18,855 bases of DNA from Acidobacteriota bacterium (GTDB lineage Bacteria; Acidobacteriota; UBA6911; RPQK01; DATIPO01): assembly GCA_028277865.1 (NCBI GenBank), contig JANQFM010000069.1, forward strand, positions 1 to 18,855. The letters are read 5' to 3'. Under the pieces are notes generated by a model. That model searched no databases, was not told the DNA's origin, and saw only the letters and a list, made by a program, of their open reading frames with translations. This document shows positions 1-8,870 of the stretch, one piece after another. Position numbers and translations under genes: made by a program. Positions within the stretch are counted from its first letter, which is position 1. Every line of letters starts with the position of its first letter.

Positions 1-1715
1 TCCACAGCCTGGTCGCTCGACAGCGTAAATTCCTCCGAGAAGGTAAACCCTGAGCCGGATGAGGTGAGCCTGGCGCTCGCCGCAGCAACACCTATCAGCT
101 GCTCGGGAGTTTGCTGGTGCTCTGGAGGGAGGAACATTCGGATGAACGGGTTGACATTGAATTCCTCTACAATCAACAACAGATCCGCTCGGGAATCGGT
201 TCGTGAAGTGACAACGTATGCCAATCGACCCGACGCGGCTTCGATGCGCTCTTCGGAGACAATGATTGTCAGTTGAAATTCAGATTCAATAGCGCGCGTC
301 CCGACGCTCAGGGAGGCGAAATCGATAGAGCCTTGGCTCGCCGAAAGCGACCGCGAACCGGGCAGTTCTCGGTCGTCCAAGAAAAGCCGCGTCTCGCGTG
401 ATATTTCCACGGGTTGGCCTGCTGGGAGAGTGCCCGACGCAAGACCATTGAGAGTGACTGACACTTCCGGGCGGAAGTCTGGCAACTGCTGGATCGGAGC
501 GCGAATCCTGCCGTAGATCTCAAATTCACCAGGGCCAGAAAGGTCTGATGTCCAGATAACAGCCACCTCGCCGGAGTTAAGAAAAACAAGAGCCGGTTGG
601 GCGGATGTCCGCTCGAGGGGTAGGAAGGTATTGCTGATCAGGTCCGGGTCACCCGAAAAAGTACCCTGACTATCAATCTGAAGGCCAAGAACCTCTAGTG
701 AGTCCTCCCCCTTCGTGTTTTCCCATACCGCAAAATAGGTCCCTAGCTTCGTATCAACACCGACTGCTGGTAGGGACTGGTTGCCGCCAGTATAGAGGCC
801 ATGCCGGAAGAATTCGTGCTGCCCGGAGATTGCGTCAATCGCCTCAAAGTCGAGGCTTTCAGGTCTATCTGAAGAGCGCTCGCAGGCAACAAGAAACTGA
901 CCGTTCGACCCCACTACCGACGGTTCGAGGATACTTTGATCTGGTGCCCTGCAAAGAAAGGTCGGCGTAATGGAGCTTAGGTCAGCTGGGAGCAACGCAC
1001 CAAAGGGTCCTGCGTTTCCGTCCCAGACAACGAAATAGCGGTTCGACTGGGAATCAAACGCGATGTCAGCGTTGAAGGCGGGATCAAACTCAATGAGAGT
1101 GTTCCCAAGGCTAATGTTGACGGCTTCGCCGACCCGAGTGCGCGATGCTCCACTGATTCGCTGGCCGAAGATATCATTGATGAAGTTGGGAGACGCCTCC
1201 CAGACCACCAAATATTCATTGTCCGATGGATTGTAAACGACTGCCGGGAATATCGAGCGCGGCTGGTTAGCCAGAACAAAGCTGAGCTGCTGGATACCGC
1301 CTATCTTCTGTCCGTCTCCTGAAAGAAACTGGCCATAGATTTCGAATTCGTTGTCTTCCGGTCCATCTTCGTGCCAGACGACAAGATACTCGTCGTTTGC
1401 GGGGTTGTACGCGATGTCGGGAAAGGAGCCGTCCAGTTCACCGCTCGCATCGCTGATCCGCACCACGTCCCCCAGCTTCTGGCCGGTTGCTGAAATGCGC
1501 TGCGCATAGATGTCGAATAGATCAGGCACCGTCTGCTCCCCGTGCCACACGACAATCAACTCATTTCGGGTCGAGTTGTAGGCCATCGCAGGACGGAATG
1601 CATCGAAATCAGGATTCCCTTCCGGTCCCATTTGGCTAATTCGGAAGGCCTCGCTCTGGGCCAATCCTGCAACGGCACAGCAGACACAAATCACCTGTGC
1701 GATCACCAGTTTCAT
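1..1715 (-). CDS. Secreted repeat (propeller-like) protein, 3' end beyond window
   Basis: An uninterrupted frame reads from ATG at 1715 down to the left edge, giving 571 codons with no stop, so the C-terminus is missing. A good ribosome site (GGAGG, 1723-1727, 7-nt spacing) fixes the start. Residues 1-19 form a signal peptide ending GLA-QS, so the product is exported. About six repeats follow, near residues 38, 97, 155, 213, 315 and 372. Each is built on a pattern like FPxIAYNPxxDEYLVVW followed by an IYGQRIS-type strand, which suggests a beta-propeller. From about residue 405 comes a different beta-rich region starting PDFRPEVSVTLNG, possibly an adhesion or choice-of-anchor type domain. No catalytic motif is visible. 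Such YNP..DEYLVVW repeat proteins are known as uncharacterised secreted proteins of environmental bacteria. The function is unknown; the gene call itself is firm. Confidence 0.85.
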   Translation of the reverse strand, partial: MKLVIAQVICVCCAVAGLAQSEAFRISQMGPEGNPDFDAFRPAMAYNSTRNELIVVWHGEQTVPDLFDIYAQRISATGQKLGDVVRISDASGELDGSFPDIAYNPANDEYLVVWHEDGPEDNEFEIYGQFLSGDGQKIGGIQQLSFVLANQPRSIFPAVVYNPSDNEYLVVWEASPNFINDIFGQRISGASRTRVGEAVNISLGNTLIEFDPAFNADIAFDSQSNRYFVVWDGNAGPFGALLPADLSSITPTFLCRAPDQSILEPSVVGSNGQFLVACERSSDRPESLDFEAIDAISGQHEFFRHGLYTGGNQSLPAVGVDTKLGTYFAVWENTKGEDSLEVLGLQIDSQGTFSGDPDLISNTFLPLERTSAQPALVFLNSGEVAVIWTSDLSGPGEFEIYGRIRAPIQQLPDFRPEVSVTLNGLASGTLPAGQPVEISRETRLFLDDRELPGSRSLSASQGSIDFASLSVGTRAIESEFQLTIIVSEERIEAASGRLAYVVTSRTDSRADLLLIVEEFNVNPFIRMFLPPEHQQTPEQLIGVAAASARLTSSGSGFTFSEEFTLSSDQAV

Positions 1716-1736
1716 CACCAAGCCTCCAGTGTCCTG

Positions 1737-1765
1737 AGAATAGAGGCGGAATTGTAAGAAGTCAA
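1737..1765 (-). promoter_or_regulatory. Sigma70-type promoter of the 1715 minus-strand gene
   Basis: On the minus strand, TTGACT (1765-1760) is followed after exactly 17 bases by TATTCT (1742-1737). Transcription would start near 1730, leaving a leader of about 15 bases that contains the GGAGG ribosome site. Box match, spacing and position agree, so this is a good prediction from sequence alone. Confidence 0.6.
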
Positions 1766-1796
1766 GCCCGGGCTTACATCGCAAGCTATCGCAAGC
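1764..1796. repeat. Palindrome plus 10-bp tandem repeat next to the promoter (possible operator)
   Basis: A perfect 12-bp palindrome, AAGCCCGGGCTT, lies at 1764-1775 and shares two bases with the -35 box of the minus-strand promoter. Directly upstream of it, with respect to that gene, ATCGCAAGC occurs twice with a 10-bp period (1778-1786 and 1788-1796). The position suits binding of a repressor or activator that controls the 1715 gene. No regulator gene is adjacent, so the role is inferred. Confidence 0.4.
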
Positions 1797-1863
1797 GATT
1801 TTCACTAGATCACTATGTCTTGACACCTTTGCGTGAGATCTGCTCCGGCCGGGGAATCGTTCG

Positions 1864-2353
1864 ATGGACTTCAACCTCATCCAAGGCCGGAAGAAGAGCT
1901 TTTACGACACTATTTGCCTCGACTCCTTCGCCACAGAGCTGCGCGAATCGAGCCTCCAATGACGCCTGCGCTCCTGGACCGCATATTTGACCGCTGCCGT
2001 TGCCGAGACCAACCGCCAAAGCGGCTGGATTTCGGCCAAGGGACATCCACTCGACCGCATGCCCGAGGCCTGCAGGGAGTTCCTCACCATCGACGTGATG
2101 GCTTTTCACCATCGAGCTGCAGAACAATAGCCGCTGCGACGACAGCATCGCCTATTCGCTCTGGAAAGTGCTCAACCTCAACGTGCCATTGCGAATCGTC
2201 TTCTGCTACTGGCTAGTTCCCGAGCAAGGCACCCGGCTGGTGAGACTTCTGGCCCACGATGTTGTAAAATCCATGACCATTGAAGACCAGTCAAGGCTGA
2301 AAGGTGAGAGTCTGGTGGCCATTGGGTATCGAGATCGGGCAGAGACGTTTCCT
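1864..2353 (+). pseudogene. Remnant of a nuclease-like protein, nonsense and frameshift mutations
   Basis: Translation from ATG 1864 begins MDFNLIQGRKKSF and stops at TGA 1960-1962. The same frame then continues as plausible protein (TAAVAETNRQSGWISAKGH, then EFLTIDVMAF) to TAG 2128. At about 2105 the sense moves one frame to TIELQNNSRCDDSIAYSLWK, then LNLNVPLRIVFCYW, and runs to about 2353 (GYRDRAETFP). The order hydrophobic-D (TIDVMAF), IELQ, then a helix and a buried strand is reminiscent of a PD-(D/E)xK fold with an ExQ variant, but that is tentative. The ancestor was probably about 170-190 aa. Its 3' end joins the next remnant without a stop. The inactivating lesions are visible directly; the nuclease assignment is a guess. 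Confidence 0.5.
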
Positions 2354-2931
2354 AATCCCAGGGAGCTGGCCAGCAGCGGGAAAGTGCTTTTGCCCCGCGA
2401 CGCCCAGGCTACTTGCGCCGAGTACGCCGACTGGATCGGAGACAACCGCAACCAGGTCCCCCAGTGGTTTTCCGCCGATCATGCCCGGCAGGCTTTCGAG
2501 GACTGCTACCCCTTCCATCCCATGCTTCTCTCCGTCTTCGAACGCAAGTGGCAGGAGCTGCCCCACTTCCAACAGACGCGCGGCATGCTGCGCCTGCTGG
2601 CCTTGTGGGTGTCGCGCTCCTACGTGGAGGGCTTCCAGGGCAAGCACAGGGATCCCCTTATCGGTCCGGGCAGCGCCCCTTTGGACAACGCCCTCGTCCG
2701 CTCGGCACTCTTCGAGCAGCTAGGAGAGGACAAGCTGGAAGGCGCCGTCACCTCCGACATCTGCGTGGACCAATTTCTATTCGAAAGTCCTATCCAAAGC
2801 TGGTCAACAGCGGAGAAGTCCGGCAGCGGGTTTCCGTGGAAGCGGAGCCGAGGGAGGGACTGTCCGAGCAGCAATTGGAGGAGATCAAAGCGGCGCTGCG
2901 GGAGTTGGGTTTGGAGGATGAACTTCGATGA
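2354..2931 (+). pseudogene. C-terminal remnant of a DUF499-type ATPase, frameshifted
   Basis: From about 2354 the frame encodes a stretch typical of the C-terminal third of DUF499 proteins: SADHARQAFEDCYPFHP (YPFHP at 2507-2521), QTRGMLRLLAL (2573-2605), then GPGSAPLDNALVRS and LEGAVTSDI. Between about 2757 and 2800 the sense passes to the next frame, which reads PKLVNSGEVRQRVSVEAEP and ends LRELGLEDELR at TGA 2929-2931. DUF499 proteins are normally around 1000 aa and accompany DUF1156-type DNA methylases in restriction- or defence-like operons (family knowledge from memory). Only about 190 codons survive, with no N-terminal nucleotide-binding region. The terminal TGA overlaps the next start as ATGA, so the intact gene was probably co-translated with the sensor gene or an ancestor of it. 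The remnant itself cannot be functional. Confidence 0.6.
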
Positions 2932-5900
2932 ATGATCTCCGAAAAGGCAACAAGGAATCCATACCGCCAAATGACCCGGAATTCCCGCAACTTGTCGTTA
3001 GCGAGACTCGGGTAAAATGTGGATACGGCCCTCGGATTATCCAGTCGTCACTAGATCGCAATCTCCTGTTTGTCGGCTGCAAAGACGGCACTGTCACCTT
3101 CGCCAGAATTGAACATCCGAATCAAGCCTTTGTCCTCGTGTCTCCTAGCTACCCGAATGGTCCGCGCTGGGGTCGTGGTGTTAGAGCGATCTGCGAATGG
3201 GAAGATGGTTGGCTTCTTGTGGGCCGTTATGATGCTACGTTGGATCTGTTCGACCTGCGCAGTTTTCGGAAGCAGCTTCTGGATGCTCCACTGGTTGATG
3301 CGGATCAGCCCTTTCTCAATCCAGAGCCTGTGCTCTGCAAACATTGGAAGATTGTTCCACCCCCCCGCCTCTTAAAAGCCAAGGGGTTCGAGAAATTTGG
3401 CAAGGTCACCTACCTTGGCTGGATGGACGAGAATCGGCTCGCGGTGTCCTTTAGGCTCGCAGGAACATGGATTATAGAAAGGGATCACGGTGGGGAATTG
3501 GCTATCGTGGATACGGTGAAGAAGGCTTTCAGAACCGCCTGGGATAGGAACAACCTAGAAGGGAATGTGCCCGCTCTGGGATCAGTCGCCACAGCTCTTA
3601 GTGATCATGTTGGCTCGTCAGTCCCCCAAAACTGGATTTTTGTCTCCCAGACAGGGAGAGTTTGGAGGGCTGAGCTCAGAGAGAACAAAGTTGTAGCAAG
3701 CGAGGAGAAAAGCCTTTGGCGCCAGTACGAACAACCAGGGTTCGTGACTGATTTTGCTTTTGTCCAGGAGACCGCCGATTCTCGGGAAGGTGACTCCCGC
3801 GAGTTGACTGTTCAAGCGCCTGATGGAGTTCGAGTATGTCACGCAATCTATATCTCTACAGATGTCGGTGTATACCGGCTACACTGGCACGAGAACGACA
3901 CACATCCCTCTATAGTTCCGGTTTCACTCCCGGGTGTGGGAGAGATGTGTATGGCAGTTACGTATTGCGCCAGCCCTAGTCCTGATGAAACCGCTTCCAC
4001 AACACCCAGTATCTTAGGCAAGAATTATCTTTGGGTTTCCGTTGGTGGGGATGCTCACCTATTCTGGAACAGGCGTAAGAAAGACAAGAAGAAGGGGGAT
4101 ATTTTTTGGCATCGCTCGGGGATTAGCCACGATCAGTCCCAGGTTCTTCGCGCCTATGCTTTCTGGAAAAACCTTAGGTATGGGGAAGAAGTCAGACATG
4201 CGCTGATCGTCGGTCAGACACGTCGAAATGACGAGATGGTAATCAGTTCTTACACAGACATCAAGAAGGAAAGGGGTGGAAAAAAGCTCAATCTGAAGAG
4301 GTTACTCCTGGGAGGAACATGGAGGGATCTCGACAAGTTTCTAGATAAACAAGACATGGCGGAAGCCAGTTCATGGAGGCTTGAGGCCAAACTAGCCGAG
4401 GTGTTTGAAGCCGTCCAGCGAGATGATGAGCTGCGAGATCTGATTGAATTCCTTGGTAATCCTACTGCGGAACTGGTTTTTTCGGTGCTGGACAAACTGG
4501 CGAAAGACCGTGCAGAATCCAGGCAGCTAGATCGGGCAATTCGTCTCTGGACTTACGCCCTCTTAAGTACAGTGCACCGTTGTCTGGGACAAAAACGCGC
4601 TTGGGGTTATATGGGCCTAATTCGCTTCCTTCGCGCAATTGGAAGAAGAAGCAATGCAGAATGCCAGGGATTGCATTCAGGCGAACGGCTCAGGCAATTG
4701 AAGATTATCTCGCAAGCTGTCGAAAGCAGCATTCTGTTCGTGCGTAAATGGGGAGTGTTTGGTGACTCCTACTCGAAACTGACTGGCTGCATCAACCCTC
4801 TATCGGTTCTGCTTCGGCAGCATCAGGAGAGTCAAATCCTAGACCGATTAGCCTACGGTGCTTCTCTGTTTAACGAACGTGTGGACTTGGAAGCCGAGAT
4901 TTCTGCTAACTATCAACTTGGCCGTACAGCTTGGGATTTGCGATATCTCAGGGTAGGTCAGCGTAGATTCCTGGTCGGTAGCTGGATCTGGGGAGATGTT
5001 AAGCTGTACGAAGTCTTGTCTAGCCCCAGCCTGGACTGGCGTGCTAGTTATAGCCTCGTGGAACTCGGAAGCCTCCGAAGTTTGCGTCAAGAACGCAAAG
5101 CCGGGCCGCCCGTGTATGGTCACAGTCGGAGTGTCTGTATCGGAAGACTCAAAGGAAGTGGTGATCAATTCTACGTCTTGGTCGCACCCGCTAAGGAAGC
5201 CCCCGCGACGACTGGTACCTATGGGGAAACCGATCGTCCAGCCGTAGAGAACGACAGGAACGAAAAGGGGATATTCAAGCTTTGGTGGCAGGACCACGAG
5301 TGTCCGAAGCGAAATCGGCTGGAAAAGTCAATCGAGTTTCAGGACCTCAAGGGAGAGCCCAATTTCCCGAGTATCGCGAATGAGTCAGTATACAGCCTGC
5401 TCGAACTCGAGCCTGGTCGAGTTTTAGCCGGACTTCGCGGAAACAAGGGCAGGGCGCGTCTACTGCTCCTCGAGGTCAGACCCAGGAGCGATCAGGTTCC
5501 GGCTGACTTCCGATTAGTAATTGAGCTTCCAACAGCTTCTCCCGAGGGCAGTACGATCACTCGTAATCCGGTGTGGTGTTTAGCAAAAAATGCGAACGGC
5601 CCGTCAAATATTGTGTTCGCAGGTTGCGAAGACGGCCAAGTTTGGCGGTTGAAACTCCCGCTAGGCTCGAATGGGGCAGATCGAATCGAATATGGGTTGG
5701 TGGCCCGATTGGGATCGCCTGTATGGGCACTTGGTTGCCGCATGGTGCAAAGTGAAGAAAAGCGGCTGGCCAGTTGGCGTATCTTTGCGGGAGGCGCTGA
5801 CGGCACAATTATCGCTTGGCAATCCGCCCATTCTGATATTAAAGGGTCCCACTCAAGGGAGACGGATACTGTTGCTTGGAGAATTGACAAGAACAAAGCC

Positions 5901-8840
5901 AGAAAACTGAAGTCGCTTCGCAGCGACATGGCCATCGGAACTTTGTGGGCTACTTCTGAAGAAGGCGCCATATCGCGGATCCATCCCACCTACACCGATG
6001 CGAATAGGAATCACCCGATCGTCCTCGCCGTCACTCAGCGGGGACGAGGCATTCTCTTCGACGATCGGGCTGAAATCGAGAAGTTGGAGAACTCGCCGGA
6101 AAGGCCGACACACCAGCGTCCTGAGATTCCAGGTGGTCGATTCGCCCGTTTAAAGCTGAAGTCTAATTGCTTCGCCTCGGCACTTATTGGCCCGGATCCG
6201 CTACTAGACCGAGATTATCAAGCTGGATCCCCTCCATGTGCCTTTGCTCGTCTCGCCGTAGCCACTGACGACGGTCGAGTCCGCTTACTGGGCATCTACT
6301 ACCCCGATCATGATAACCACCGCCGTGGCTATGATGGCCTCGTACAGGAATGGTGGGAAAGTCTAAGACTACAAGGTGGGGAAGAATCGAGGAATCAGGG
6401 ACCCTTTCTTCGGCAAGCTGAAAGCACCTTCACCGCCTCGCCAGGGTTACCTTTGATCTTGGTTCGTCAAATATTCCCCTCCAAGAGAAAGGTCAAAAGA
6501 CGCCTTCTTGATGCCCAGTGGATTCCCCGCCACCTGCGCCCTCTCCTGCAACTGGATCGAAGTTGGACAGCCTGGAAATCCACCGACGGCTACTTAGAGC
6601 AGGCTCTGCGACACGCACAGAGGCTTAACGACCGATTCCTCTTCAAAGAGATCGTTTCGGTGGCATTAATCCGAGCAAACCGAGATTTGTTCGAAGTCTC
6701 CGGCCCTAGTCTCAGCGAGCACGCGATTGATTTTGGAGAAATCTATGGCTCTGTTCTGGAGGAGTTGGATCGGACCTGCGAGCTTTGGTTGGGCGACGAG
6801 CACGCTTACCTGGGAGTTCAGATTACAAGAGCAAAAAACCTCATGGATGGAGATGCTCTCTGGCGTTTGGCCAGTACGACAGAAGAGTTAAAGAAATCCG
6901 AGAAAGAGCTATCTGACAAGGATAGACAAAGGCTTTCCGCCTTCAAGAGGATGCTCAGTTGGCGCGTTGAGCAGGTGAGAAAACTACTCAGCAAGGGGAA
7001 GTCCTTGTTGGAACTTGAGACGCTGCGCGCCTGTAACCTCTCGCTTCTCCGCGCATCTCATCGAATCATTTCCGAGAGTGGCCGAGTGGCTGACAAGTGG
7101 GATCCCAAAGATCCAGAACAAGAACTCCCGTGGCCGGCGCCAGAGCGCTTCTTCGACATCATCGGCGAGTTTGCTGCCAGAATGTTTCACTCACAAGGGG
7201 GTTTGAAAGACGCCTTTGTACAAGAAATCGCCAGGGCTTATGCACTCGGAGTGTGCCTTTGTCCGTCGGCTGCGATACCCATTGCTCACAGCTTGGCGGA
7301 AGCCTCTCTTCCAGATCACGTCCTGCTTCGAGTCGTGCAGCAGTTCGCGGTTTTAGGAGAGATCGGAGTTGCTCCGCCCAAGCTAGCCTGCGATCTATTC
7401 GAAATGGCTTCGCGCAAGAAACTAGATCCTGAAGAAAGAAACGGCGACCCAAGGAAACGACCTCAAGGAGGCTTTACTTTCCAGACTTGGAAAGCTTGGT
7501 TCGATCTTGAAGACAAGGATAAAGACGATTGCGAGGCCTTCGAGAAGAAAATGGTCGAAAGAGTCGGAATCTATAACGCTCGACGAATGGCCGACTTCAT
7601 ACCTTACGATAGAGTCATCCGCTACTTCATCGATCTCGTGGTGCGTTTTTCTGGCAATGCTGGCAGCATTAATCTGCCTCAAGCAAAGGAACTAACATTA
7701 CCTAAGAAGGTAACTGTAGCCTTTAAGCACACCCATGCATTCTGGTCCGCCGCCTTGGAAGACTTCAAGACAGAAATTGGCATCGGAGAGTTGGACGCAC
7801 CTGAAGCCGAAGGCCCGGTCCGTCCCGAGGTGGTTCTTCTCAGCAGCAGAATCGCTGATTGGTGCGAGAAATGGATCGTCGACTTGCGCGATCGAGCTGA
7901 GAGCCATCGTTTGTTCGAGCCGGAGCGTACGGTTTGGCTGCAAGTACTGTCCAGGTTGCGAACGACAGCAAGGGCGTTTCCGCACAGCACGGCCATACAG
8001 CAGAGTATCGTTTTCGGTGTCTTGAGCCATGGTCTCCTGGAGACACTTGATGAGCATATACTAGAGTTTGATGAGATGGCCTGCGCACTAAATCCCTTGT
8101 TGGCCCCGGGACAACAGTCGATTCCCGGATTCCGTTGGCAGCATGGCCAGTCCACTCATCACAGGTTCGCCAGTTACCTGATTGGCCGATCCAGTAGCGC
8201 GCAAAGTGTGCCCAAGAACCTGCGTGTCCTACAAGAGCTCCTGAGCCATTACAGACCGTCCCAAGACGGTGAGGCCGGAAAGGAGCGGGTCTCGGCGGAG
8301 ACAAGTCTCGGCGTAGAAAACATCTTCTTGGAGGTTATGCCGGAGAAGGACTATTGGGTCATCGAAGGCAAATTCGAGATCAAATTGAGTCCAATGGAAA
8401 GCCGCTACTTGAAGCTGACACTTCAGGAACTCATTGACAACGATCGAACTCATGGGCGGCCAAAAGGTTCATTAGACAAAAACAAGCCGGTGTTACTTGC
8501 CAGGCCTACTCCAGACCAAGTGGAGAGGTACGCGAATGAAATTCGGCGAAAGAATCGCAATTTAATCAAGGAGGCCGACTGCAGGATCCTAATCGGATTC
8601 AGTTTTGAGGATCACGCTACCCCCTTATGGGAAGAAACCAGGAGGCGGTTGCAAAGGCTAAGAAGCGCCAAGCTACAAAGTCTGTTCGATCCTGATCCAA
8701 GGAAGGACAGGGAAATCCCATCCCATGGCACGGGCCTTTACCTTGCGAACCTTGCTGCCTCCGTGGTCGGTTGGCGGCTGCAGATCACCAATATAGAGGA
8801 TTCCCGGTTCTGGATGGCACTTTTTCGGGTTCCCTCTTAG
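2928..8840 (+). CDS. Giant WD40-like propeller sensor with C-terminal histidine-kinase-type ATPase domain
   Basis: 1970 aa, cytoplasmic: no signal peptide and no membrane segment seen. Residues about 24-465 form a first propeller-like region (blade signatures LLFVGCKDGTVTFARI and GWLLVGRYDATLDLFDL). Residues about 470-640 are helical. About 650-1150 form a second propeller (NIVFAGCEDGQVWRLKLP, RIFAGGADGTIIAWQS, LAVATDDGRVRLLG). About 1170-1740 are helical and solenoid-like, with a charged coiled stretch near 1320-1370. The C-terminus is an HATPase: an N-box matching E-x3-N-x3-H (E1834, N1838, H1842), an F-box-like LFDPD, a G2 box GTGLYLA (1934-1940), and a final strand FWMALFRVP. The G1 box is degenerate (FEDHATP, D1895). 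The best phosphoacceptor candidates are H1744/H1745 in THHRFASYL, 93-94 residues before N1838, a normal HK spacing; H1701 is less likely. ATG 2928 has GGAGG 10 bases upstream and overlaps the preceding TGA. It lies 30 bp before the receiver-SIR2 gene. The role as sensor kinase of a Detocs-like defence pair is inferred. Confidence 0.8.
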   Translation: MNDLRKGNKESIPPNDPEFPQLVVSETRVKCGYGPRIIQSSLDRNLLFVGCKDGTVTFARIEHPNQAFVLVSPSYPNGPRWGRGVRAICEWEDGWLLVGRYDATLDLFDLRSFRKQLLDAPLVDADQPFLNPEPVLCKHWKIVPPPRLLKAKGFEKFGKVTYLGWMDENRLAVSFRLAGTWIIERDHGGELAIVDTVKKAFRTAWDRNNLEGNVPALGSVATALSDHVGSSVPQNWIFVSQTGRVWRAELRENKVVASEEKSLWRQYEQPGFVTDFAFVQETADSREGDSRELTVQAPDGVRVCHAIYISTDVGVYRLHWHENDTHPSIVPVSLPGVGEMCMAVTYCASPSPDETASTTPSILGKNYLWVSVGGDAHLFWNRRKKDKKKGDIFWHRSGISHDQSQVLRAYAFWKNLRYGEEVRHALIVGQTRRNDEMVISSYTDIKKERGGKKLNLKRLLLGGTWRDLDKFLDKQDMAEASSWRLEAKLAEVFEAVQRDDELRDLIEFLGNPTAELVFSVLDKLAKDRAESRQLDRAIRLWTYALLSTVHRCLGQKRAWGYMGLIRFLRAIGRRSNAECQGLHSGERLRQLKIISQAVESSILFVRKWGVFGDSYSKLTGCINPLSVLLRQHQESQILDRLAYGASLFNERVDLEAEISANYQLGRTAWDLRYLRVGQRRFLVGSWIWGDVKLYEVLSSPSLDWRASYSLVELGSLRSLRQERKAGPPVYGHSRSVCIGRLKGSGDQFYVLVAPAKEAPATTGTYGETDRPAVENDRNEKGIFKLWWQDHECPKRNRLEKSIEFQDLKGEPNFPSIANESVYSLLELEPGRVLAGLRGNKGRARLLLLEVRPRSDQVPADFRLVIELPTASPEGSTITRNPVWCLAKNANGPSNIVFAGCEDGQVWRLKLPLGSNGADRIEYGLVARLGSPVWALGCRMVQSEEKRLASWRIFAGGADGTIIAWQSAHSDIKGSHSRETDTVAWRIDKNKARKLKSLRSDMAIGTLWATSEEGAISRIHPTYTDANRNHPIVLAVTQRGRGILFDDRAEIEKLENSPERPTHQRPEIPGGRFARLKLKSNCFASALIGPDPLLDRDYQAGSPPCAFARLAVATDDGRVRLLGIYYPDHDNHRRGYDGLVQEWWESLRLQGGEESRNQGPFLRQAESTFTASPGLPLILVRQIFPSKRKVKRRLLDAQWIPRHLRPLLQLDRSWTAWKSTDGYLEQALRHAQRLNDRFLFKEIVSVALIRANRDLFEVSGPSLSEHAIDFGEIYGSVLEELDRTCELWLGDEHAYLGVQITRAKNLMDGDALWRLASTTEELKKSEKELSDKDRQRLSAFKRMLSWRVEQVRKLLSKGKSLLELETLRACNLSLLRASHRIISESGRVADKWDPKDPEQELPWPAPERFFDIIGEFAARMFHSQGGLKDAFVQEIARAYALGVCLCPSAAIPIAHSLAEASLPDHVLLRVVQQFAVLGEIGVAPPKLACDLFEMASRKKLDPEERNGDPRKRPQGGFTFQTWKAWFDLEDKDKDDCEAFEKKMVERVGIYNARRMADFIPYDRVIRYFIDLVVRFSGNAGSINLPQAKELTLPKKVTVAFKHTHAFWSAALEDFKTEIGIGELDAPEAEGPVRPEVVLLSSRIADWCEKWIVDLRDRAESHRLFEPERTVWLQVLSRLRTTARAFPHSTAIQQSIVFGVLSHGLLETLDEHILEFDEMACALNPLLAPGQQSIPGFRWQHGQSTHHRFASYLIGRSSSAQSVPKNLRVLQELLSHYRPSQDGEAGKERVSAETSLGVENIFLEVMPEKDYWVIEGKFEIKLSPMESRYLKLTLQELIDNDRTHGRPKGSLDKNKPVLLARPTPDQVERYANEIRRKNRNLIKEADCRILIGFSFEDHATPLWEETRRRLQRLRSAKLQSLFDPDPRKDREIPSHGTGLYLANLAASVVGWRLQITNIEDSRFWMALFRVPS

Positions 8841-8870
8841 AGACGGGACGAAGGGGAGGAGGGGAGCTGA

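Noticed and set aside
1820..1848. TTGACA at 1820-1825 as a promoter for the plus-strand remnant
   Set aside because: No acceptable -10 box is present 16-18 bases downstream (the sequence there is GC-rich), and the downstream gene is dead.
1960..1962. In-frame TGA as a possible selenocysteine or programmed recoding site
   Set aside because: A second in-frame stop (TAG 2128), a frameshift and a chimeric 3' junction follow within 400 bp, so decay explains it better; no SECIS-like hairpin was recognised.
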